From: Lishizhenia tianjinensis
GTDB taxonomy: Bacteria > Bacteroidota > Bacteroidia > Flavobacteriales_D > Crocinitomicaceae
Assembly: GCF_900116425.1 (NCBI RefSeq)
Contig: NZ_FPAS01000001.1
Location: 620,001 to 684,000, forward strand
Direction of reading: 5' to 3'
DNA: 64,000 nucleotides
Position 1 is the stretch's first letter. Each line of letters opens with the position of its first letter. The notes under the pieces were generated by a model, which saw only the letters and a program-made list of their open reading frames with translations, had not been told where the DNA came from and made no database searches. A program made the position numbers and the translations under genes. Shown here piece after piece: positions 57,456 to 64,000 of the stretch.

Positions 57456-58077
57456 CTGCTGGCAAAACTAACCAATTCGCTTTTTTCCCCGACTTTTGTT
57501 CTAAAATATATTTGTCCTCCCCCAAAAGCTCATCCTTTAAAACTTCAACTATGGGAGCCAAATCTTCAATTTCTGAACTACTTGCAAAAAGTATTTCTCT
57601 TTGGGTCACCTCCAAGAAAATGGTAAGGTCTGAAAAATTAGCATCCTCGCCTACTCTTACGCTGGCGCATCGTTCACCAAAACAATCCAACCAATTAAAA
57701 AAAGCATTTTCAGTCAAAACACTATCGCTAAAGGTCCATTTTACCACGGTGAATTTCAGGGAATCTAAATTTCCAACTCTCGCCCATTTCTGGGAATAAT
57801 TTAACCGATCAGGGAAATAAGCAAAATCGTTTGTCAGTTTTTTAAGTTGAAGTCCTTGCACATTTTCCAATAACAAACTATCTTCTTTTACCGCATTAGC
57901 CAAATAAAAAACCTCTTTATGCTCCAAAGTATCGCGTTCCAATCCTTCTTGGTACTCGCGTTCAGAGGTAGGCATGATATCTTTATAATCAACGGCTTCT
58001 ACCTCCGCCTTTTTGGAACAAGCTGTTATAGTAAGTAAGGCTAAACTACAAGCCAGCAATACATTGTATCGTTTCAT
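57421..58077 (-). CDS. Hypothetical lipoprotein
   Basis: About 218 aa from the ATG at 58077 (a TTG one codon upstream is the alternative). Lipobox ITAC followed by SKKAEVEAVDYKDIMPTS. The mature protein contains EREYQEGLERDTLEHKEVFY and an FFNWLDCFGERCASVRVGED segment with two Cys; no family recognised. It is embedded between the threonine aldolase gene (32-bp overlap at its 5' end) and the MATE gene (35-bp overlap at its 3' end), a strongly compacted arrangement. Confidence 0.65.
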   Translation of the reverse strand: MKRYNVLLACSLALLTITACSKKAEVEAVDYKDIMPTSEREYQEGLERDTLEHKEVFYLANAVKEDSLLLENVQGLQLKKLTNDFAYFPDRLNYSQKWARVGNLDSLKFTVVKWTFSDSVLTENAFFNWLDCFGERCASVRVGEDANFSDLTIFLEVTQREILFASSSEIEDLAPIVEVLKDELLGEDKYILEQKSGKKANWLVLPADVKGTPIQSDL

Positions 58078-59062
58078 CAATATCCTTTTCAGAATTGTCT
58101 AAATGAGTCACAATTCTAATTTTATCATCTCCGAAAGGCATAATCAAAATTCCTTTCGCTTTGAACTCCTCCACTAACGCAGCTACATCGCTTTTCTTGT
58201 GCAGTTCTGCAACAACTATGTTAGTATGTACATCCAAAACGCGTTTCACTCGAGAAACGTTAGTCAAAGCCTCACCTATTTTTCGGGCTGCAGCATTATC
58301 CTCTTTAAGTCTCTCTATATGATTTTGAAGTGCAAACAAACCTCCTGCAGCAATTATACCTGCCTGACGCATACCTCCACCCAATACTTTTCTTACTCTG
58401 CGGGCTTTAGGAATAAAATCTTTTGATCCTAATAAAAGCGACCCAACTGGAGCGCCAAGTCCTTTAGACAAACAAATGGAAATGCTATCAAATTGTTCTC
58501 CGTATACTTTGTAATCTATACCCGTTTCAACCAAAGAATTGAAAAGTCGTGCACCGTCTAAATGAAGCGGTAAACCTTTCTCTACACAAAGAGCCTTTAT
58601 CTTTTTAATTTCTTCGAAATCGTAAATGGCCCCTCCTCCTCTATTCATGGTATCTTCCAAAGCCACCAGTGTGGTAAGTGGTAAATGAATATCCAAGGGA
58701 TTGTTAATATTTTGAGCGATTTCATCTGCAGTAATTCTACCTCTATCCCCCAATAATAATCGAACAGAAGTTCCTGAATTCTTAGCTATTCCTCCACCTT
58801 CATACTTGTAAATATGGGCATCTGCAGCACAGATTACTTCATCTCCAGGTTTACAATGAACGTTGATGGCAATTTGATTGGTTTGCGTACCTGAAGAACA
58901 AAATAACGCAGCCTCTTTACCAAACATCTCCGCTGCAAAGCGCTCTAATTCATTAATGGTTGGATCATCTCCAAAAACATCGTCTCCAACTTCTGCTTTG
59001 AACATGAATTCTTTCATTGCCGCAGTTGGCTTCGTTACGGTGTCTGATCTAAAATCTATCAT
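58046..59062 (-). CDS. ltaE: Low-specificity L-threonine aldolase
   Basis: 338 aa from the ATG at 59062 (MIDFRSDTVTKPTAAMKEFM, the classic start); the frame extends to 59080 but would overlap the O-methyltransferase gene. PLP fold type I: FCSSGTQTNQIAINVHCKPG, LEDTMNRGGGAIYDF, LHLDGARLFNSLVETGI and the PLP lysine in SICLSKGLGAPVGSLLLG. It cleaves threonine or allo-threonine to glycine and acetaldehyde. Starts 1 bp after the upstream gene and overlaps the downstream lipoprotein gene by 32 bp. Confidence 0.93.
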   Translation of the reverse strand: MIDFRSDTVTKPTAAMKEFMFKAEVGDDVFGDDPTINELERFAAEMFGKEAALFCSSGTQTNQIAINVHCKPGDEVICAADAHIYKYEGGGIAKNSGTSVRLLLGDRGRITADEIAQNINNPLDIHLPLTTLVALEDTMNRGGGAIYDFEEIKKIKALCVEKGLPLHLDGARLFNSLVETGIDYKVYGEQFDSISICLSKGLGAPVGSLLLGSKDFIPKARRVRKVLGGGMRQAGIIAAGGLFALQNHIERLKEDNAAARKIGEALTNVSRVKRVLDVHTNIVVAELHKKSDVAALVEEFKAKGILIMPFGDDKIRIVTHLDNSEKDIDETIQCIAGL

Positions 59063-59063
59063 A

Positions 59064-59705
59064 CTACAGTTTTCTTGCAATGTTTAATCCATCTCTTATT
59101 GGAAACAAGACATTCTGAACACGCTCATCTGCCTGTACCATTTTATTGTAATCCATGATAACCTGAGTATCGGTATCCAATTTGTCGTAATCTTCAAGTA
59201 CTTTACCGCTCCACAACACATTGTCGGCAATGATGTATCCACCTTTCTTCACTTTGTCAAAAACCAAATTGTAATAATTCACATAGTTGCCTTTGTCTGC
59301 ATCAATGAATACCAAATCATATTCTTCCTTTAAAGAAGGAATGATCTCCATGGCATCTCCGATAAGGGCTTTGATTTTACCCTGCATTCCAGCTTTTTGG
59401 ATAAACTCTTGAACCATATCTTCAAGTTCGTAGTTCACATCTATGGTTGTAATGCAACCTCCATCTGCCAATCCTTCAGCAAAACACAAGGCTGAATACC
59501 CGGTATAAGTTCCAATTTCCAATACATTTTTCGGTTGTATCATGTGCGAAAGCATGCTCAACACTCTACCTTGAAAATGACCACTTAACATTCTAGGTTG
59601 TAATACCTTTATGTGTGTTTGTCTGTTCAGTTGGTATAATACTTCTGGCTCATTTTCTGAATGAGCAACCACGTAATCGTCTAATTTTTGATCTAAAAAC
59701 TGCAT
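59064..59705 (-). CDS. SAM-dependent O-methyltransferase (COMT-like)
   Basis: 213 aa, class I methyltransferase of the caffeoyl-CoA/catechol OMT group. Features: MIQPKNVLEIGTYTGYSALC (SAM motif I), the acidic end of strand 2 in CITTIDVNYELEDMVQEFI, GDAMEIIPSLKEEYDLVFID with ADKGNYVNYYNLVFDKVKKG (metal-binding Asp residues) and ADNVLWSGKV. The substrate is probably a small aromatic diol. First gene of a compact four-gene run to the MATE gene. A -7-like TATCTTCG lies about 30 bp upstream. Confidence 0.92.
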   Translation of the reverse strand: MQFLDQKLDDYVVAHSENEPEVLYQLNRQTHIKVLQPRMLSGHFQGRVLSMLSHMIQPKNVLEIGTYTGYSALCFAEGLADGGCITTIDVNYELEDMVQEFIQKAGMQGKIKALIGDAMEIIPSLKEEYDLVFIDADKGNYVNYYNLVFDKVKKGGYIIADNVLWSGKVLEDYDKLDTDTQVIMDYNKMVQADERVQNVLFPIRDGLNIARKL

Positions 59706-59845
59706 TTTTTCTCGTATTCTAGTGAACTGTGTCGAAGATAATTAAATTTGCGTACGATGCTCTATGCAGCCTGGTAAAATCATTTCACCGTCTTCCTAGA
59801 GCCAAAACTTTAATAAAATAGAATACAGTGAAGGTAAAAGATGAA

Positions 59846-60295
59846 ATGACGGGATATTGTGGAATAGGTATTATGCGCCACAAAAGAGATCACAATATTG
59901 GAACTTTATGGAGATCAGCATACATACTTGGTGCTTCTTACATTTTTACCATAGGTAAGAGCTATAAAAAGCAGACTTCTGATGTGTTAAAGTCATGGAC
60001 AAAAATTCCTCTTTTTCACTACGAAACTTTCGAGGATTTTAAAAAGCACTTGCCTTACGATTGTAGATTAATAGGAATAGAATTAGACGAAAGAGCAACA
60101 CCTTTGAAAGAGTTTGTCCACCCAAAGCGATGTGTTTATCTTTTAGGAGCAGAGGATAACGGATTACCGCCAAAGGTATTAGACGAATGTCACGCTTTAA
60201 TTCAATTACCAGGAACCAACTCATTAAATGTAGCCGTTACAGGAAGTATAGTCTTGAACGACAGGGTTGAAAAAATACCCATGAAATTACCATAA
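59846..60295 (+). CDS. SPOUT-class RNA methyltransferase (TrmH/TrmL-like)
   Basis: 149 aa from the ATG at 59846 (MTGYCGIGIMRHKRDHNIGT); a GTG at 59828 would add six residues, but the family normally begins at this Met. The N-terminal NIGTLWRSAYILGA is SPOUT motif 1, CVYLLGAEDNGLPPKVLDEC is motif 2, and IQLPGTNSLNVAVTGSIVL is motif 3 with the SAM-binding knot. It 2'-O-methylates an RNA ribose; the size fits TrmL-type tRNA enzymes. Single gene, ended by a bidirectional terminator. Confidence 0.9.
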   Translation: MTGYCGIGIMRHKRDHNIGTLWRSAYILGASYIFTIGKSYKKQTSDVLKSWTKIPLFHYETFEDFKKHLPYDCRLIGIELDERATPLKEFVHPKRCVYLLGAEDNGLPPKVLDECHALIQLPGTNSLNVAVTGSIVLNDRVEKIPMKLP

Positions 60296-60300
60296 AGAAA

Positions 60301-60328
60301 AAAAGCCTCATTTTACGATGAGGCTTTT
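60301..60328. terminator. Bidirectional terminator overlapping a coding end
   Basis: AAAAGCCTCAT (60301-60311) pairs with ATGAGGCTTTT (60318-60328). On the + strand it ends the SPOUT gene. On the - strand the right arm is the last sense codons and the stop codon of the 213-aa gene lies in the loop, so the hairpin is partly coding. Confidence 0.88.
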
Positions 60329-60954
60329 TTTTCGAGTATTCTTTTGGTTTGAATAAATTTTATCTCAAAATAAAGTATAGCAATAAAACACAAGACGGAT
60401 AATACAACGGCACCGTACATGAAAATAGGTTGTTCTTTGTCCATCAATAAAACAGCTGTAGCTAAGCAAACACCAACAAGAACTACAAGTAAATATCTTA
60501 CCTTCTTCTTTTTTTGGTGATTAAGCATTAATAACCAGGTTAAATACTCCGATTTATCTGGATATAAATCATACAGGCGCTTGAACCTTTTATAAGATGT
60601 TTCTACATCATTAAGTTTGTACGCGATTTTTGCCAAGTTGAAGAGCATGAGTTGGTAGAGCTTAGTACTATCTCTTTCTTTCTCTGTTAAATTATCGAAT
60701 TGAAAAAGAGCTTGTCGGGTAACACTCTCAGCTTCTTGATATTTTTCTACCTGGTATAATTTATCGGCATAATTGGATAACAGAACCAGTCGTTTGCGTT
60801 GTATGGATGAGTCAACCTCCTCCTCTTCTATTTTCTTTCCGAGAAACACAAAGTTGTCTTGATACAATTTGATGTAATCGCAATGTTTCTCCCCTTGATT
60901 AAGGGAAAGAAGATGAGTATATAGTTTATTGAACTTAGTAAGGTCCTTGTACAT
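60313..60954 (-). CDS. TPR-like membrane protein
   Basis: 213 aa. The first 150 residues are helical with TPR-like spacing (LYQVEKYQEAESVTRQALFQ, then LMLFNLAKIAYKLNDVETSY); two transmembrane helices (about 153-170 and 176-197) and a short basic tail follow. The topology suggests a cytosolic helical head on a membrane hairpin. Function unknown. The final residues KKASS and the stop codon are encoded by the shared terminator hairpin. A -7 element lies 24 bp before the ATG. Confidence 0.6.
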   Translation of the reverse strand: MYKDLTKFNKLYTHLLSLNQGEKHCDYIKLYQDNFVFLGKKIEEEEVDSSIQRKRLVLLSNYADKLYQVEKYQEAESVTRQALFQFDNLTEKERDSTKLYQLMLFNLAKIAYKLNDVETSYKRFKRLYDLYPDKSEYLTWLLMLNHQKKKKVRYLLVVLVGVCLATAVLLMDKEQPIFMYGAVVLSVLCFIAILYFEIKFIQTKRILEKKASS

Positions 60955-60977
60955 TTATTCGGTGACTTGGTCAGCAC

Positions 60978-60985
60978 CAAAAGTA
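60978..60985 (-). promoter_or_regulatory. -7 element of TPR-like gene
   Basis: TACTTTTG on the - strand matches TAnnTTTG exactly, 23 bases before the ATG at 60954. About 20 bp upstream is a TTTT where TTG is expected. Confidence 0.45.
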
Positions 60986-61053
60986 ATCAATTCGAAAGCT
61001 TATAAAAAATTAACACTTTCGTTTTACAGGAGTTCTTTCTTAACGGATGGAAA

Positions 61054-61100
61054 TAACTTCTAAACGACAGAAGTTATAAATAACTAAAATATTAGTTATT
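61054..61100. other. Two adjacent perfect hairpins between typA and TPR-like gene
   Basis: TAACTTCT (61054-61061) pairs with AGAAGTTA (61069-61076), and directly after it AATAACTAA (61079-61087) pairs with TTAGTTATT (61092-61100). Neither has a T run suited to termination. They lie between the typA terminator and the promoter of the TPR-like gene and may be an operator or RNA structure. Confidence 0.45.
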
Positions 61101-61124
61101 CATTTTAAGTTCATAACGAAAAAA

Positions 61125-61152
61125 ATCCTCACCGTACTACTACGATGAGGAT
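61125..61152 (-). terminator. Terminator of typA
   Basis: ATCCTCAccGTA (from 61125) pairs with TACgaTGAGGAT (to 61152), with a single wobble. On the - strand a seven-base T run follows, about 26 bases after the typA stop. Confidence 0.9.
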
Positions 61153-61178
61153 AATTATTTTGATAACAAATAAATGAA

Positions 61179-62978
61179 TTATTTACCTGCTCTTTTTCTT
61201 TCGTTTTCTGATAACAAGATCTTACGCATACGTAAAGATTCTGGAGTACATTCTACGTACTCATCAGCTTGGATGTATTCTAAACACTCCTCTAAAGAGA
61301 ACTTTTGAGCTGGAGCAATTTTCACTTTATCATCAGCACCTGAAGAACGCATGTTAGACATTTTCTTCGTCTTTGTTACGTTTACAACTAAATCGTTGTG
61401 TCTTGAGTGCTCACCAATAACCTGTCCTTCGTAGATAGGTTCGTTTGGATCGATAAAGAATTTACCTCTTTCTTGTAAGTTACTCAAAGAGTAAGGAATA
61501 GAAGTTCCTTTTTCCATAGAGATTAAAGAACCATTCAAACGTCCAGGAATCTCTCCTTTGTACGGTTGGAATTCAATAAATCTATGTGTCATAATAGCCT
61601 CACCAGCTGTTTGCGTTAACAAGTAGTTACGTAAACCGATGATACCACGCGAAGGAATGTTAAAGTTAATGATCATACGATCACCTTTCGCTTCCATGTT
61701 TGTCATTTCTCCTTTACGCTTAGAAACTGCTTCTACTGCTGTACCTGAGAATTGCTCTGGAAGGTCAATTGTTAACTCTTCAATTGGCTCACATTTTACA
61801 CCATCAATTTCTTTGATGATTACTTGTGGCTGACCAACTTGTAATTCGTATCCTTCACGACGCATTGTTTCGATCAATACAGATAAGTGCATTACCCCTC
61901 TACCGAAAACCATCCACTTGTCTGCTTTCTCTCCTTTTTGAACTCTCAACGCCAAGTTTTTCTCTAACTCTTTGTCTAAACGCTCTTGGATGTGACGAGA
62001 AGTAACAAATTTACCTTCTTGTCCAAAGAAAGGTGAATCGTTAATAGAGAACAACATACTCATTGTTGGCTCATCAATAGCGATAGTTTCTAATGGCTCT
62101 GGGTTTTCTGCATCACAGATAGAATCTCCAATTTCGAAACCTTCGATACCTGTAATTGCACAAATATCTCCTGGTTGTACTTCGTCTACTTTAATACGCT
62201 CAGTACCTTCGAAAACGAATACTTCTTTGATTCTGTGTTTTTGTTGCTCACCATCTCCTTTCGCTAAAACGATAGGTTGGTTTGCTTTCAATACACCTCT
62301 AGACAATCTACCGATGGCAATACGACCAACGAAAGAAGAGTAATCTAATGATGTAATCAACATTTGTGTATTTCCTTCCTCAATTTTACGAGGCGGGAAG
62401 TAATTCAAGATCTCATCCAATAAAGGAGCTACTGAATCAGTTTGATTTTTCCAATCTGTAGACATCCATCCGTTTTTCGCAGAACCATAAATCGTTGGGA
62501 ATTCCAACTGATCTTCGTTTGCGTCTAATTCGAACATCAAATCGAAAACTTTTTCGTGTACTTCATCAGGAGTACAGTTTTCTTTATCTACTTTATTTAC
62601 TACTACCAATGGCTTAATACCCATTGATAATGCTTTTTGCAATACGAAACGTGTTTGCGGCATCGGTCCTTCAAAGGCATCTACCAACAAACAAACACCA
62701 TCAGCCATGTTCAATACACGCTCTACCTCACCACCAAAGTCGGCGTGACCAGGAGTATCGATAATGTTGATTTTTGTGTTTTTGTAAGTAACAGAAACGT
62801 TTTTAGAAACGATAGTAATCCCTCTTTCTCTTTCAAGGTCATTGTTATCCATCATTAACTCACCTGAGTTATTTCTGTCTCTTTCTGTGAAGCTTTCTCC
62901 AGCTTCAATCATTCTATCAACCAAAGTTGTCTTACCGTGGTCAACGTGTGCGATAATCGCAATGTTTCTAATTTCCAT
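61179..62978 (-). CDS. typA: Ribosome-associated GTPase TypA/BipA
   Basis: 599 aa, typical length. G1 AHVDHGKTTLVD (10-21), switch I with RERGITI, G3 DTPGHADFGGEVERVL, G4 VVNKVDK, and EF-G-like domains with RGVMHLSVLIETMRREGYEL, SRGIIGLRNYLLT and the C-terminal LEECLEYIQADEYVECTPES, then LRMRKILL. TypA binds the 70S ribosome and helps ribosome assembly and stress or cold adaptation. Single gene with its own terminator. Confidence 0.97.
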   Translation of the reverse strand: MEIRNIAIIAHVDHGKTTLVDRMIEAGESFTERDRNNSGELMMDNNDLERERGITIVSKNVSVTYKNTKINIIDTPGHADFGGEVERVLNMADGVCLLVDAFEGPMPQTRFVLQKALSMGIKPLVVVNKVDKENCTPDEVHEKVFDLMFELDANEDQLEFPTIYGSAKNGWMSTDWKNQTDSVAPLLDEILNYFPPRKIEEGNTQMLITSLDYSSFVGRIAIGRLSRGVLKANQPIVLAKGDGEQQKHRIKEVFVFEGTERIKVDEVQPGDICAITGIEGFEIGDSICDAENPEPLETIAIDEPTMSMLFSINDSPFFGQEGKFVTSRHIQERLDKELEKNLALRVQKGEKADKWMVFGRGVMHLSVLIETMRREGYELQVGQPQVIIKEIDGVKCEPIEELTIDLPEQFSGTAVEAVSKRKGEMTNMEAKGDRMIINFNIPSRGIIGLRNYLLTQTAGEAIMTHRFIEFQPYKGEIPGRLNGSLISMEKGTSIPYSLSNLQERGKFFIDPNEPIYEGQVIGEHSRHNDLVVNVTKTKKMSNMRSSGADDKVKIAPAQKFSLEECLEYIQADEYVECTPESLRMRKILLSENERKRAGK

Positions 62979-63189
62979 TGAATAATTCTAAAATCGGTGC
63001 GAGGTTCTTTCTTCAACCGAACACCAAATTTGTCATTTTTTACTTTACTCTATATTAAGGTCACATTAAACTTTATAGAAGTAGGAAGAAGTTGCCTCCC
63101 TCCTACTATTAAGCTTTGCTTTCTTAATCTTTTGTTTGATTTAAAATCTTCATTCAACTTTTTGAACGTATCATTCTAAATCAGATATT

Positions 63190-64000
63190 CTATCGTCTAG
63201 CGCTAGATCTTCTGTTTCCACCTCCAGAACGACTCCCTGGTCTTCTGTCTCTAGAACCAGCGTTTCCTCTTCCTCCGCCTGAGCGACCTCCGAATCCACC
63301 TGATGATCTACCTCCACGTCCACCAGAAGAACGACCACCACCTGAGCGACCTCCACCTGATTTCTCTTTCGATAATTCTATCTTCATTTCTTTACCTTCG
63401 AAGTCAGCTCCGTTGGCTTTTGCTAAGATTTGATCGATGTCTGTTTTGTCTGCATCAAAGAAAGAGTAAGACCCCATTACGTCAATACGACCAATAGAAC
63501 CAGAATTGATTCCTGTTGAATCGCAGATTACACGCAATAATCCACCTTTATTTAATCCATCCTTCTCACCTAAAGTAACAAAGAATCTAGCTTTGTTTTC
63601 ATCGGTTCTACCACGTCCGTTAGAACGACCACCTCTATCACCTCTGTCAGATCTATCTTCTCTGTCAGATGCACTTGCATTAAGGTCTCCCGCATGCTTG
63701 TAGTAGTCTAAGAATCTATTGAACTCAGCAGATACAAATCTTTTGATTACTTCTTCCTTCGTTAAATCTTCGAAGTCAGAAAGTATAGCTGGTAAAAACT
63801 TCTCTATATCAGATTCTTTTACCTCTGTGCTTTTAACTTTGTCTATCATTGCCGTTAACTGAATACCACAAATTGCTTGTGCATCCGGAATATTAGCAAA
63901 TGTAAACTCTGTTCTAATAACACGCTCTATAGCTCTAATCTTACCTTTTTCTCTTGTATTGATCAATACTAAAGATTCACCTTTTCTACCTGCACGTGCT
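63190..64000 (-). CDS. DEAD-box RNA helicase with RRM-like domain and RGG tail, 5' truncated
   Basis: The frame runs off the right edge of the window, so the helicase core is missing except for motif VI: the last codons read ARAGRKGESLVLINTREKGK. A linker domain follows (FTFANIPDAQAICGIQLTAM onward), then a DbpA-type RRM-like RNA-binding domain (ARFFVTLGEKDGLNKGGLLR, SIGRIDVMGSYSFFDAD) and a 55-residue Arg/Gly/Ser-rich tail. This is the DeaD/CsdA layout for ribosome assembly and cold shock. The TTG at 63966 is internal, not the start. Distinct from the DECD helicase at 23916. Confidence 0.9.
   Translation of the reverse strand, partial: ARAGRKGESLVLINTREKGKIRAIERVIRTEFTFANIPDAQAICGIQLTAMIDKVKSTEVKESDIEKFLPAILSDFEDLTKEEVIKRFVSAEFNRFLDYYKHAGDLNASASDREDRSDRGDRGGRSNGRGRTDENKARFFVTLGEKDGLNKGGLLRVICDSTGINSGSIGRIDVMGSYSFFDADKTDIDQILAKANGADFEGKEMKIELSKEKSGGGRSGGGRSSGGRGGRSSGGFGGRSGGGRGNAGSRDRRPGSRSGGGNRRSSARR

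Noticed and set aside
63190-63966. Complete 258-aa RNA-binding protein starting at 63966
   Set aside because: The codon at 63964-63966 is TTG and the frame continues upstream through helicase motif VI (ARAGRKG), so it is the 3' part of a longer gene.
1-64000. tRNA or rRNA genes
   Set aside because: No cloverleaf with a GGTTCRANTCC-type T arm and no rRNA segments were noticed on reading both strands; a tRNAscan run would be decisive.

Overview
This 64 kb window is a chromosomal segment of a member of the Bacteroidota, most likely class Flavobacteriia (Crocinitomicaceae/Cryomorphaceae-like; the family is a guess). It is AT-rich. At least five large secreted proteins end in type IX secretion (T9SS) C-terminal sorting domains. 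Promoters match the Bacteroidota -7 consensus TAnnTTTG. Many proteins are signal-peptide or lipobox proteins with no recognisable family. No rRNA, tRNA, CRISPR array, transposase or prophage was seen.

Layout. 1-7.3 kb: eleven + strand genes for small secreted, lipoprotein or membrane proteins, most unrecognised, plus a NADAR-domain enzyme. 7.4-9.2 kb: an ABC-2 exporter pair. 9.2-9.5 kb: a 138-bp inverted-repeat element and a terminator. 9.5-17.9 kb: an eight-gene heme-uptake operon on the - strand (T9SS-tailed HmuY-like protein, heme ABC transporter HmuTUV, HemS-like protein, small Cys-rich protein, TonB-dependent receptor, HmuY-like lipoprotein). A good promoter and a near-palindromic operator precede it. 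18-23 kb: two tandem 718-residue T9SS propeller paralogues and a possible small RNA. 23.4-25.2 kb: tsaC and a DEAD-box helicase. 25.6-27 kb: an AT-rich accessory cassette (a small protein with an SSB-like C-terminal tip and an Abi/HEPN-like protein) between fold-back DNA elements. 27-28.6 kb: three small membrane proteins. 28.7-34.1 kb: two giant secreted proteins. 34.3-40.1 kb: a polysaccharide/LPS-type cluster (GT2, HAD phosphatase, GT9, GT4) with YwqK-like, lipoprotein and AlbA_2 genes. 40.2-46.2 kb: a choice-of-anchor B protein, a 35-aa membrane microprotein, coiled-coil and LapA-like proteins, an unknown gene pair, and pcm. 46.3-52.8 kb: ispH, a DUF218 protein, an alpha/beta hydrolase, copA with an HMA-AraC regulator, and mdh. 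53.1-55 kb: an ECF sigma factor and a membrane anti-sigma-like protein with a type B sorting-domain-like periplasmic tail. 55.1-64 kb: patatin, MATE, a lipoprotein, threonine aldolase, O-methyltransferase, a SPOUT methylase, a TPR-like membrane protein, typA, and the 3' part of a DEAD-box helicase.

How the genes work together. In the heme operon, outer-membrane capture, TonB import, periplasmic relay, inner-membrane ABC import and cytosolic heme handling are all in one transcription unit. The unusual feature is that its first product carries a T9SS tail and could act outside the cell, while the last product is a lipoprotein of the same family. The sigma/anti-sigma pair is the best candidate for an undescribed system: the membrane partner ends in a domain resembling T9SS cargo tails, which suggests, as inference only, that it senses secretion or cell-surface state. 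The SSB-tip protein next to the Abi-like protein is the best candidate for an undescribed defence cassette.

All identifications are from reading sequence and remembered family motifs; no database search was run.
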